Shown piece by piece: positions 12,669-20,223 of a stretch of DNA of 33,579 bases. The notes under the pieces are model-generated. The model did no database searches. It saw nothing but the letters and a program-made list of their open reading frames with translations, and was not told the DNA's origin. The DNA lies in the IMG/VR virus record IMGVR_UViG_3300015371_000110, positions 1 through 33,579 of that record, one strand, 5' to 3'. The position numbers and the translations under genes are program-made. The stretch is from a virus. Each line of letters opens with the position of its first letter. Position 1 is the stretch's first letter.

Positions 12669-13477
12669 GCATCATCAGTGCCGGGCACCTAGAACCGATC
12701 GAGCGCCTGTCGCGCGACATCCTGACAGCGGCGCGCACACTCACCGACACCGAGGCGCGCTTCCTTGTCGACGCCTACTACATGATGCAAGAGGACCGAA
12801 AACGCGCGCACAACCAGGTCCGCGCATTGGGCGAAGATGCCGAGCCGAACTCGGTGGTGCAGTGGCTTGCCACTCAAAGCCAGACGCTCGAGAACCAGAT
12901 CAAGCGCGGCCTGGACACCTACACCGATGCTCACGTGATGGGATCGTGGATGCGCGAGGTCAAGGGCATCGGGCCGGTGCTGAGTGCCGGCCTGCTCGCG
13001 CACATCGACATCACAAAGGCACCGACCGTGGGCCACATCTGGCGCTATGCCGGACTCGATCCCACCGTGAAGTGGGAGAAGGGCCACAAGCGCCCGTGGA
13101 ACGCGACCCTGAAGACCTTGTGCTGGAAGATCGGGCAGAGCTTCATGAAGCTGTCGAATGACGAGGAGTGCTTCTACGGTCAGATCTACAAGCGGCGCAA
13201 AGCCTACGAGATCGAGCGCAACCTTGCCGGTGGCAATGCCGAGACGGCGAAGACTTGGCTAGACAAGGTGGGCAAGACCACCGAGGCGCATGGGCACTAT
13301 GCGGCAGGCCACCTGCCTCCATCGCAGATCGACGGGCGCGCGCGCCGCTATGCGGTCAAGCTTTTCCTGAGCCATCTGCATGGGGCCTGGTATTGGCAGC
13401 ACTTCAAGCAACTGGCGCCACTGCCCTACCCGATCGCGATCCTCAACCACGTGCACATGATCGAGAGCCCGCATTAG
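12650..13477 (+). CDS. tasA: Nop/IS110-like Tas protein without nuclease domain (TasA-like)
   Basis: The 275-residue product starts at the ATG at 12650, which is made by the end of the penultimate repeat (CCCA+TG), with GGAG at 12639-12642 as ribosome-binding site. An in-frame upstream extension to 12533 only translates the array. Residues about 15-100 are helical and coiled-coil-like (RFLVDAYYMMQEDRKRAHNQ). Residues 104-118 are a helix-hairpin-helix (VKGIGPVLSAGLLAH), followed by HIWRYAGLDP and KGHKRPWNATLKTLCWKIG. This is the C-terminal core of IS110/IS116 transposases, which is structurally related to the Nop domain. The IS110 DEDD/RuvC domain and the catalytic-serine segment are missing, and no HNH or RuvC is fused. 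With arrays on both sides it fits a nuclease-free Tas protein that binds guide RNAs and targets DNA. Assignment rests on architecture, not on a search. Confidence 0.85.
   Translation: MNTRAPGIISAGHLEPIERLSRDILTAARTLTDTEARFLVDAYYMMQEDRKRAHNQVRALGEDAEPNSVVQWLATQSQTLENQIKRGLDTYTDAHVMGSWMREVKGIGPVLSAGLLAHIDITKAPTVGHIWRYAGLDPTVKWEKGHKRPWNATLKTLCWKIGQSFMKLSNDEECFYGQIYKRRKAYEIERNLAGGNAETAKTWLDKVGKTTEAHGHYAAGHLPPSQIDGRARRYAVKLFLSHLHGAWYWQHFKQLAPLPYPIAILNHVHMIESPH
12665..12685 (+). other. Hairpin at the end of array 1
   Basis: CCCGGCA (12665-12671) pairs with TGCCGGG (12679-12685) around a 7-nt loop. It follows directly on the last repeat and lies inside codons 6-12 of the Tas gene. It could cap or protect the array transcript, or modulate translation of the gene. 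The role is inferred. Confidence 0.45.
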
Positions 13478-13845
13478 CCCGGTCCACTGAGAGCACCCAA
13501 ACGTTCGAGTGAGCCCGATGGTCTGAGAGCACCCGTTGTGAGGAGTGAACCCATGAGGGCGAGAGCACCCTGATTGACGAGTGAACCCCATCCCCAGAGA
13601 GCACCCTTAGGCGTGGAGTGAACCCCCATTCCCTGAGAGAACCCTTTGCCCCAGAGTGAGCCCAGATTGATGAGAGAACCCGGTGTCACGAGTGAGCCCA
13701 GATTGATGAGAGAACCCACCAAAGGCGAGTGAACCCAGCAGGTCGAGAGCACCCGTCGCTGCGAGTGAGCCCAAATGCGCGAGAGCACCCATTACGCGGA
13801 GTGAACCCGGACCCCTGAGAGCACCCAACGACGCGAGTGAACCCT
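13471..13845 (+). repeat. TIGR-like array 2: 21 half-units, 18-nt period
   Basis: A degenerate T-type unit (GCATTAGCC at 13471) covers the stop codon of the Tas gene. Clear cores then start at 13489, 13507, 13525, 13543, 13561, 13579, 13597, 13616, 13635, 13654, 13672, 13690, 13708, 13727, 13745, 13763, 13781, 13799, 13817 and 13835, alternating A and T types. Spacing is 18 nt with four steps of 19. GAGAGAACC variants cluster at 13635, 13672 and 13708, and GAGTGAGCC occurs at 13507, 13654, 13690 and 13763. A 28-nt segment is repeated (13654-13681 and 13690-13717), including one identical spacer, which points to local duplication of a 36-nt unit. All other spacers look different by eye. Confidence 0.9.
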
Positions 13846-13852
13846 GAAAAGC

Positions 13853-13877
13853 GAAAGCGCCTCTGGAGGGCGCTTTC
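13853..13877. terminator. Hairpin closing array 2
   Basis: GAAAGCGCC (13853-13861) and GGCGCTTTC (13869-13877) form a perfect 9-bp stem with a 7-nt loop, 8 bp after the last repeat. The plus strand has no U-run after it (CTGGTGGG follows), so it is either an RNA-stabilising 3' end or a weak terminator. On the minus strand CGCTTTTC follows the stem. Confidence 0.5.
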
Positions 13878-13942
13878 TGGTGGGAGCACAATTCGTGCGA
13901 AGTCTTTGGCCGGACTGATTCCCGAATGGGAATCGTAAGGCC

Positions 13943-14350
13943 ATGACTGCGCGCAAAGCAAACCCTATCCATCCACCAAACCCAACTGGCAAGGGACTCA
14001 CGCCAGGAGGGCGCCCTGGGCGCATCTCGAAAGAGAACCGCGACCTGGTCGACAACCTCACGATCGCCCTCGAGGTGCTCGGTGGCAAGCGCCTGATGGT
14101 GCCACCGCTCGCGCAGTACTTCGTCAACCTCGGCAAGAAGAGTCCGACCGCGCTCGCCTCGGTGGTCTCGCGCGCGATGCCGCTGCAGATCAAGGCCGAG
14201 GCCGGCAACCTGCAGATCGTGGTGCAGCAGCTCGTGGTGAGCGACCGGCCGGTGGCCGGCGTGATCAGCTCACCGATTCAGGAGCACGTTCAACTTCTCG
14301 AGGCCAGGCCGGCGCTGCCGATGATCGAAGAGGTCATCGATGCCTCGTGA
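13943..14350 (+). CDS. Probable small terminase subunit
   Basis: The 135-residue protein lies directly before TerL and overlaps it by 11 nt, the normal place of TerS. The N-terminus holds a TPGGRPGRISKENRDLVDNL motif of the G-R-P-x-x-R/K type common in small terminases and HTH packaging proteins, followed by helices (TIALEVLGGKRLMVPPLAQY). The C-terminal half contains LQIVVQQLVV and a helical tail that could serve in oligomerisation. The identification depends mainly on position. TerS recognises the packaging site and forms a ring that regulates TerL. Confidence 0.6.
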   Translation: MTARKANPIHPPNPTGKGLTPGGRPGRISKENRDLVDNLTIALEVLGGKRLMVPPLAQYFVNLGKKSPTALASVVSRAMPLQIKAEAGNLQIVVQQLVVSDRPVAGVISSPIQEHVQLLEARPALPMIEEVIDAS

Positions 14351-15695
14351 GCAGATCATCGACGGTGGCATCGAGCCGCGCTTCTACCAGGCGCCCTACA
14401 TGGCCGCTCGCGAGCGCGACTGCAAGTTCCTGTGCTGGGTCATGCACCGGCGCGGCGGCAAGGACCGCACTGCGCTTGCCCAGGCCTGCCGGGATGCCTT
14501 CCGGCGCGTGGGTCTGTACTGGCACTGCCTGCCGACCCTGAAGCAGGGCAAGAAGGTGGTGTGGGACAACATCACCGCGGATGGCCAGAACCTGATCAAG
14601 CAGACCTTCCCCGACTCGATCATCAAGAAGAAGGTCGAAGACGAGATGAAGCTCGAGCTGGTCAACGGCAGCATCGTGCAGATCGTCGGCGCCGACTACT
14701 TCACCGGCGTGCTGGGTGCGAACCCGGTGCACGTGACCTTCTCCGAGTGGTCCCTGACCGACCCGCGGGCCTACGACTACATCCGACCGATCCTGCGCGA
14801 GAACAAGGGCTCGGTGGCGTTCATCTACACCCCCCGCGGCTACAACCATGGCTGGTCCACATTCAACATCGCCAAGAAGCTGAAGGGCGCCTTCGTGGCG
14901 CGGATGACGATTCAAGACACCGGCGTGCTGACCGAGGCCGACATGGAGATGGAGCGTGCCATGGGCATGCCCGACGACCTGATCCAGCAGGAGTACTTCT
15001 GCGACTTCGCCGCGGCCAACGTCGGCGCCATCGTCGGCAAGCAGATCAGCCAGGCCGAGCGCGAGGGGCGGCTCAACACCGAGGCGAACTACTTCCAAGG
15101 CTCGCGCATCGTGGTCTCGAGCGACATCGGCTACCGCGACACCGCGGCCTGGTGGTTCTGGCAGCTCGAGATGGGCGGCTTCTCGCTGATCGACTACGAC
15201 GAGGGCTCCGGGCTCGACGCGCAGGACTGGATCACGCGACTGAAGGAGCACAACCTTCCCATCGATCGCCTCTACCTGCCGCACGACGCCAGGGCCAAGA
15301 CGATGGCCACCAAGTACAGCGTGATCGAACAGATGGCGCAGGCCTTCAATTGCGAGATCGTGCCGCTGTCCAGGGTCAAGGACCGCATCAACGCCGCACG
15401 CACGGTGCTGCCTCGCTGCCAGTTCCATTCGGAGCGTTGCTCACGCGGCATCGACGCGCTGCGCGCCTGGTGCTTCGAGTGGGACGACGAGCGAAAGATC
15501 TTCTCGATGGAACCCGAGCACAACTGGGCCAGCCACGCGAGCGATGCCTTCAGCTATGGCGCGCAGGTGGTGCGAGAGATGGTGCTCGGGCCCAAGCCCG
15601 AGGTGCGGCCGATCGCGCAGCCGCTCGACCTGACGATGAGCCTCGAGGAACTCTTCGAGGACCGCGAAGCGCGCCTGGCAGAGATGAGGCTTTAG
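14340..15695 (+). CDS. terL: Terminase large subunit (packaging ATPase and nuclease)
   Basis: TerL cuts concatemeric DNA and pumps it into the prohead through the portal. The 451 residues show the ATPase motifs: Walker-A-like HRRGGKD (36-42), Walker B VHVTFSEW with E136, and motif III FIYTPRG (161-167). The C-terminal RNase-H-like nuclease has VVSSDIGYRDTAA (D262), LYLPHDARAK (D316) and NWASHASDAFSYG (D402). The length suits short two-domain podoviral/siphoviral terminases. The start at 14340 overlaps TerS and has GAAGAGGTC upstream. Portal follows 10 bp downstream. Confidence 0.92.
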   Translation: MPREQIIDGGIEPRFYQAPYMAARERDCKFLCWVMHRRGGKDRTALAQACRDAFRRVGLYWHCLPTLKQGKKVVWDNITADGQNLIKQTFPDSIIKKKVEDEMKLELVNGSIVQIVGADYFTGVLGANPVHVTFSEWSLTDPRAYDYIRPILRENKGSVAFIYTPRGYNHGWSTFNIAKKLKGAFVARMTIQDTGVLTEADMEMERAMGMPDDLIQQEYFCDFAAANVGAIVGKQISQAEREGRLNTEANYFQGSRIVVSSDIGYRDTAAWWFWQLEMGGFSLIDYDEGSGLDAQDWITRLKEHNLPIDRLYLPHDARAKTMATKYSVIEQMAQAFNCEIVPLSRVKDRINAARTVLPRCQFHSERCSRGIDALRAWCFEWDDERKIFSMEPEHNWASHASDAFSYGAQVVREMVLGPKPEVRPIAQPLDLTMSLEELFEDREARLAEMRL

Positions 15696-15705
15696 GGAGA
15701 CCACC

Positions 15706-17748
15706 ATGCCCACCGAATACAACACCGGCGACGACGTGAAGCTCGAGGAACCCAAGGGCGAGGGCAAGAAGGAACCCAGCGAGCTGGCGCGCAAGTGGTC
15801 CACCGAGCTGAATGCGTCGAAGCGCTGGATGGCGAAATTCGTGGAGCGTGCGCGCAAGTGCGAGAAGGCCTTCATCGATGAGCAGGACGGCGCGACGGAC
15901 ACGCGCCTGGGCGACGGCGTCTCGCTGGTCAACCTCTACTGGTCCAACACGCAGGTGGTCCTGTCCGCGATCTATGGGCGCATGCCGAAGCCCGAGGTGG
16001 ATCGCCGCTTCAAGGACTACGACGACGACGTGGCGCGCGTGGCCGCGGAGATCATGCAGCGCCTGCTCAACAGCGACCTCGAGCGCGAGCACGACGACAC
16101 CGCGGCTGCGACGCGCGACGCCGTGCAGGACCGCTTCGTGAGCGGCCTGGGACAGGTCTGGTGCCGCTATGACGTGGACACCGAGGAGTACGACGCGCCG
16201 ATCACGGACCCGATGACGGGCCAGCCGCAGATGGACGAGCAGGGCCAGCCGGTGACGCAGAAGGCCGAGCGCATCCTCAACGAAGAGGCAGAGACCGACT
16301 ACGTCTACTGGGAAGACTTCCGCTACAGCCCGTGCCGGCGCTGGCGCGATTGCCGCTGGGTGGCCAGGCGCATCTACATGGGCAAGAAAGCCCTGATGAA
16401 GCGGTTTAAGTTGGACGAGGACCAGGTCGCGCTGGTGCCGATGGTCACCAAGGACCTGAACGGCGGCGACGACGTGCTCAAGGCAACGCCATTCAAGCAG
16501 GCCGCGGTGTGGGAAATCTGGGACAAGGACAGCAACCAGTGCCTGTGGTACGTCGAAGGCTGCGACTACCTGCTCGACCAGCAGGACGACATCCTGCGCC
16601 TGGAAGGCTTCTTCCCGTGCCCGATGCCGATCGTGGCCACCACGCTCACCAAGAGCTTCCTTCCCAAGCCGGACTACGCGATGGCGCAAGGCCTGTACCG
16701 GCAACTGGACCGCATCAACGCGCGGATCTCGAAGCTGCAGGATGCCATCAAGGCCACCGGCGCCTACGACAAGAACTCTGCCAGCTTGAAGAACATCCTC
16801 ACCCGGCAGGCCGACAACGAGCTGATCCCGGTCGACAACTGGTCTTCGTTCGTTGAGAAGGGTGGCCTCAAGGGAGTGGTCGACTGGGTTCCGATCGAGC
16901 CCTTCGTCAACGCCATCACGCAGCTCGAGATGCGCAAGGCCAAGCTGCAGGCCGACCTGTACGAGGTGCTCGGTCTGAGCGACATCATGCGCGGCACGTC
17001 AGCGGCGAGCGAGACGCTCGGAGCGCAACAGCTCAAGGTGGCCTATGGCGGCGCCAGGCTTTCGAAGATGCAGCAGGAGATCGCGCGCTTCGTGTCGTCG
17101 GTGTCGCGGATCCGCGCGGAGATCGTCACGAATCACTTCCAGCCGGAGACCATCAAGGCCCGCTCGGTGATCATGCAGACCAGTGACGCGCCACTCGCTG
17201 ACCAGGCGATCGCGCTGCTCAAGCAGCAAGGCCTGGCGCAGTACAAGATCGAGGTCGACGCCGACCAGCTCGCTGCGCCCGACTGGGAGCAGCAGAAGGC
17301 CAGCCGCACCGAGTTCATGGGAGCGTGCTCCAACTTCATCATGGCCGCTGCGCCGATGGTGCAGCAGGACCCGAAATTCGGCATCGTGATGCTCAAGCTC
17401 CTGCAGTGGGGCGCAGCCGGCTTCAAGGGCTCGAGGACCATCGAAGGCGTGCTTGACCAGGCAGTCAAGCAGTTCGAACAGCAGGCCCAGCAACCCGAGC
17501 AACCGAAGCCCCCGACCCCGCGCGACCAGAAGGACCTGGCGAGCGCCGACAAGAGCAAGGCCGAGGCGAAGAAGAGCGGCGCGCAGGCGACCGCGCAAGA
17601 GCAGGCCAACCAGCTCACCGCGCAACTCATGCCACCTCCACCGCAGATGCCACCGGACGGCATGCCCATGGGTGGGCCACCGAACGGGATGCCCGCGCCG
17701 CAGATGCCGCAGGCCCTGCCACCGACGCCACCTGTGCCACTGCAGTGA
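15706..17748 (+). CDS. Portal protein (P22-like)
   Basis: Portal proteins form the dodecameric vertex through which DNA enters and leaves the head. The 680-residue length, the N-terminal helical region (ARKWSTELNASKRWMAKFVE), the stem/clip region (ETDYVYWEDFRYSPCRRWRD) and the long C-terminal helix (MGACSNFIMAAAPMVQQDPK) agree with the P22-type large portal family. The last 70 residues are Gln/Pro/Met-rich (barrel-like or disordered). The ATG follows AGGGAGACCACC, 10 bp after terL. Position between TerL and the scaffold/capsid genes supports the call. Confidence 0.88.
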   Translation: MPTEYNTGDDVKLEEPKGEGKKEPSELARKWSTELNASKRWMAKFVERARKCEKAFIDEQDGATDTRLGDGVSLVNLYWSNTQVVLSAIYGRMPKPEVDRRFKDYDDDVARVAAEIMQRLLNSDLEREHDDTAAATRDAVQDRFVSGLGQVWCRYDVDTEEYDAPITDPMTGQPQMDEQGQPVTQKAERILNEEAETDYVYWEDFRYSPCRRWRDCRWVARRIYMGKKALMKRFKLDEDQVALVPMVTKDLNGGDDVLKATPFKQAAVWEIWDKDSNQCLWYVEGCDYLLDQQDDILRLEGFFPCPMPIVATTLTKSFLPKPDYAMAQGLYRQLDRINARISKLQDAIKATGAYDKNSASLKNILTRQADNELIPVDNWSSFVEKGGLKGVVDWVPIEPFVNAITQLEMRKAKLQADLYEVLGLSDIMRGTSAASETLGAQQLKVAYGGARLSKMQQEIARFVSSVSRIRAEIVTNHFQPETIKARSVIMQTSDAPLADQAIALLKQQGLAQYKIEVDADQLAAPDWEQQKASRTEFMGACSNFIMAAAPMVQQDPKFGIVMLKLLQWGAAGFKGSRTIEGVLDQAVKQFEQQAQQPEQPKPPTPRDQKDLASADKSKAEAKKSGAQATAQEQANQLTAQLMPPPPQMPPDGMPMGGPPNGMPAPQMPQALPPTPPVPLQ

Positions 17749-17755
17749 GGTCCAC

Positions 17756-18067
17756 ATGGCCACCCGCGCACAACTCAAAAGCCAGATCACCGACGCACTG
17801 GGCGTGCTGCACGAGCTGGAGAAGGAGCGCCGCGAGCTGGTGCTCAAGCATCAAAGCGTCAGCCACCTGCTGCCACTCATCACCGGCGCGCGCGCCGAGC
17901 TGAACCGACTGCACGCCACCACCCCGGAGAAGCCACCCCATGAACCCAAAGCACTCCCCAGCACGAAAGCAGCGCGCCATGGCGATGATGCTGCGCGGCA
18001 AGACACCTCCCAAGCCAGGCCAGATGCAGCAGATGCAGCCGATGCCACAGGAGGTCCAACCGGATGA
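17756..18067 (+). CDS. Small coiled-coil protein after portal (103 aa)
   Basis: The start at 17756 has GAGG upstream. Residues 1-60 are clearly protein-like, with a heptad-type helix (ITDALGVLHELEKERRELVL). From residue about 62 on, the frame overlaps the next gene by 128 nt and its composition turns to Ala/Asp/Arg/Ser-rich shadow-like sequence. Either the two genes overlap in full, or the real protein continues into the second frame by a frameshift. No function is recognised. Confidence 0.55.
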   Translation: MATRAQLKSQITDALGVLHELEKERRELVLKHQSVSHLLPLITGARAELNRLHATTPEKPPHEPKALPSTKAARHGDDAARQDTSQARPDAADAADATGGPTG

Positions 18068-18158
18068 ACTCGACCAGGCGCTCGCCGGGCTGGGCCAGGC
18101 CGGTGGCGCGCAAGGTGCTGCCGAGCGCGTGGCGCAGGTGCTGCGCAGGAGGGGCTGA
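17940..18158 (+). CDS. Met/Gln-rich small protein (72 aa)
   Basis: The ATG at 17940 follows GGAGAAG and opens MNPKHSPARKQRAMAMMLRG, then a Pro/Met/Gln-rich linker and a C-terminal helix (ELDQALAGLGQAGGAQGAAE). It begins inside the preceding gene in another frame. The composition resembles the Gln/Pro/Met-rich tail of the portal protein. It may be a small head-assembly accessory. No family is recognised. Confidence 0.55.
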   Translation: MNPKHSPARKQRAMAMMLRGKTPPKPGQMQQMQPMPQEVQPDELDQALAGLGQAGGAQGAAERVAQVLRRRG

Positions 18159-18159
18159 G

Positions 18160-18528
18160 ATGCCCACCTACACCTGGCACTGCCAACACTGCGACGAGCA
18201 CCTCGAGGCCTTCATGAGCATCCGCAGCTACATCGAGGACCAGCCGGTCTACGTGCATTGCAGCGACCGCATGGAGCGCGTGCTGCAGCCGGTGATGGTG
18301 CTGGCCGGTGGGGACCGGCTCTACCAGGACCTGCGCGCAAGCGATGGCACCGACATCAGCACGCGCAGCAAGCACCGCGAGTACATGAAGTCCCGCGGCA
18401 TCACGACCATCGATGACTACAGCCAGACGTGGAAGCGTGAAGCCATCAAGCGCGCCGAGCGGCTCGAGGGCGTCGATCCCGATCGCAAGTCCGACATCGT
18501 GGACGCTGTCCACAGGCTAGGAGGCTGA
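18160..18528 (+). CDS. FmdB-like putative zinc-ribbon protein, partly degenerate
   Basis: The ATG at 18160 follows AGGAGGGGC and gives 122 residues. The start MPTYTWHCQHCDEHLEAFMS resembles FmdB-type zinc ribbons (MP-x-Y-x-Y-x-C-x-x-C). The second half-site is incomplete, with only one Cys (VHCSDRMERV), so zinc binding is doubtful. The second half (GITTIDDYSQTWKREAIKRA) is helical. Such proteins are common in podophage structural clusters without a proven role. The stop overlaps the next ATG (position 18528). Confidence 0.65.
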   Translation: MPTYTWHCQHCDEHLEAFMSIRSYIEDQPVYVHCSDRMERVLQPVMVLAGGDRLYQDLRASDGTDISTRSKHREYMKSRGITTIDDYSQTWKREAIKRAERLEGVDPDRKSDIVDAVHRLGG

Positions 18529-18827
18529 TGATGAAACTGCTCTTGCTGATTCCACTGTGCTGCCTGGCCGCATGCACCATGCAAACCGCTGTCCAGGGCG
18601 ATGTGTACCTCAGCGCGGACACCGACCCGCAGGCCACCGCGTGCGGCGGCTACGTCAACGACAAGCGCATCCCCGACGTGCCGGTGAGCGCTTCCGAGTG
18701 CGTCATCCACGCCAACGACTACGTCAAGAACGGTTCCAACACCTGGACTGCGTGCAACAGCGCGCCCGAGCTGGGCGAAGCCTGCATCGCGTCACCCTTC
18801 ACCTTCAAGCTATCGGGCAAGCCATGA
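18528..18827 (+). CDS. Exported lipoprotein-like small protein, paralogue 1
   Basis: The 99 residues start with a signal sequence (MMKLLLLIPLCCLAAC) ending in a LAAC lipobox, so the mature N-terminus would be a lipidated Cys facing the periplasm. The mature part has the pattern ACGGYVNDKRIPDVPVSAS, C, SNTWTACNSAP, C, which recurs in the 20224-20577 product (HCGGYINGVRIANVPLQAS, C, GNSWKACNSAP, C). The paired cysteines suggest disulfides. The stop overlaps the start of the beta-helix gene (ATGA). Signal-bearing genes inside a virion cluster are unusual. The function may be at the cell envelope, for example lysogenic conversion or exclusion, but this is inference. Confidence 0.7.
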   Translation: MMKLLLLIPLCCLAACTMQTAVQGDVYLSADTDPQATACGGYVNDKRIPDVPVSASECVIHANDYVKNGSNTWTACNSAPELGEACIASPFTFKLSGKP

Positions 18828-20089
18828 AAGCCATCCTTCTCACGCTGGCCATGCTCGCCGGCAATGCCTTCGGGCAGAGCTGCACCTCGACGCTATCGCC
18901 TGGCGCAGACGTTCCCGGCGCGGTGAACAGTGCTGCGACCGGCGCGGTGATCTGCCTCAACAGCGGAGACTGGGGCAAGGTCGAATTCGCCAACATCACC
19001 AAGAGCGGCTACGTCACGGTCAAGAGCGCCAGCGGTGTCGGGGCCAAGGGCTCATGGCGCACCTGGGGCTCGAGGTTCATCAAGCTCGCATCGCTCACGG
19101 GCTCGTTCTCCATCGAAGGCTGCAGCAAGGACATCACGATCCAGGGCACGGTCGGCACTCCGAACAGCTACGAGGGCATCTACATCTCGGGGCAGGACTG
19201 TCCGACAACCCCCCAGAACATCGTGGTGGATGGCGTCACGCTGGACCGCATCGGGCAGATGGGCTACGAGGGGCGGCTCTCGATACGAGACGGCAACGGT
19301 GTGACGGTCAAGAACTCGCAGTTCCTCGGGGTCTATGCGACACCCGGCACCGGCCCATCGGACGGTCTCATCATGGTCGGCGCCATCCGCAACATCTTCA
19401 TCGGGCCGGGCAACGTCTTCAGCGGCATCGACCAGCAGATCTGCAACGCCAACGGCGGCGCGCACTGCGACATGATGCAGACCTACGGCAGCCCGTGCGA
19501 AAGCGTCAAGGTCGAGGGCAATTACTTCCTCGACTCCAGCACGTTCATGATGAACGAGTCCAAGTGCAGTGGCAGCAGCACGTTCCGCGACAACGTCGTC
19601 GCGAACATCACGTCGGGCCAGTGGCACACCTGGTCTTCGCTCGACTGGTCGCACAACACGATCTACCGCACCCAGGTCACCTTCAATTCGTGGGGCGACT
19701 TCACTAGCGCCGGCACTTTCAACAACAACGTCTTCCACGATTCCGGCATTACCTGCGGCGACTACGACGGCAGTGGGACCGCGGGTGCAGGTGCGAACTG
19801 CACCGGCACGCACAACACCTTTACCAGCGGCTGCAAAGGGTCCGAGTGCATCACCGGCTCGCCCACCTACTCGGGCACCAACAGCTCATCGCGACCCTCG
19901 AGCTTTGCCGGCTGGGCACTCGCTGCTGGATCGATCGGCAAGGGCAACGCCAACGACGGCAAGGACCGCGGCAACACCAGCTTCGGCAGCTCTGGCACCA
20001 CGCCACCGACTGAGCCACCACCGACGCAGCCACCACCGAGCGGCTCGACGCAGCTCGCCGCGCCCACCAATCTGAAAGTCACCCAATGA
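18824..20089 (+). CDS. Exported right-handed beta-helix protein
   Basis: The 421-residue protein opens with a signal peptide (residues 1-18, MKAILLTLAMLAGNAFGQ). The body shows parallel beta-helix character: repeated short strands with G/N/D turns such as KDITIQGTVG, QNIVVDGVTLDRIG, NGVTVKNSQFLGV, RNIFIGPGNVFSGI, ESVKVEGNYFLDSS and STFRDNVVANITSG. Such folds occur in pectate-lyase-like enzymes and phage depolymerases. The C-terminus is a Ser/Thr/Pro linker ending in QLAAPTNLKVTQ, like the end of the 117-aa neighbour. It may bind or cut polysaccharide, but no catalytic residues can be named. A signal peptide argues against a simple tailspike. Confidence 0.7.
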   Translation: MKAILLTLAMLAGNAFGQSCTSTLSPGADVPGAVNSAATGAVICLNSGDWGKVEFANITKSGYVTVKSASGVGAKGSWRTWGSRFIKLASLTGSFSIEGCSKDITIQGTVGTPNSYEGIYISGQDCPTTPQNIVVDGVTLDRIGQMGYEGRLSIRDGNGVTVKNSQFLGVYATPGTGPSDGLIMVGAIRNIFIGPGNVFSGIDQQICNANGGAHCDMMQTYGSPCESVKVEGNYFLDSSTFMMNESKCSGSSTFRDNVVANITSGQWHTWSSLDWSHNTIYRTQVTFNSWGDFTSAGTFNNNVFHDSGITCGDYDGSGTAGAGANCTGTHNTFTSGCKGSECITGSPTYSGTNSSSRPSSFAGWALAAGSIGKGNANDGKDRGNTSFGSSGTTPPTEPPPTQPPPSGSTQLAAPTNLKVTQ

Positions 20090-20180
20090 ATTACGGGCCG
20101 GCTGCAAGCGCAGTGAGGTGGGATCTCTTTAGCTATCCCAAAACGATATCGACAGGAGACCACAACACCCCCACCGATGA

Positions 20181-20200
20181 GCCCCGAGTTGCGTCGGGGC
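20181..20200 (+). other. Perfect 7-bp hairpin in the 20090-20223 gap
   Basis: GCCCCGA-gttgcg-TCGGGGC lies 23 bp before the next start codon and just before its ribosome-binding site (AGGAGAG). It lacks a U-tract, so it is more likely an mRNA-processing or translation-control element than a terminator. The rest of the 134-bp gap has no gene. Confidence 0.45.
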
Positions 20201-20223
20201 CGGCCCACCCACAGGAGAGAACC

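Noticed and set aside
12362-12688. Minus-strand reading frames of 60-170 codons through array 1
   Set aside because: The 18-nt period is a multiple of three and the repeats have no stop on that strand, so frames stay open by construction. Their protein repeats only mirror the array.
12650-13477. IS110-family insertion sequence
   Set aside because: The DEDD/RuvC-like N-terminal domain and the catalytic-serine segment are missing, and the flanks are guide-like arrays rather than bridge-RNA ends or a duplicated target.
12350-13845. CRISPR array
   Set aside because: Two alternating 9-nt cores with 9-nt spacers do not fit CRISPR repeats (about 25-40 nt), and there are no cas genes.
13474-13972. 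Minus-strand reading frames through array 2 (104-121 codons)
   Set aside because: Same cause as in array 1: repeated open codons from a stop-free 18-nt unit, with no ribosome-binding site or domain.
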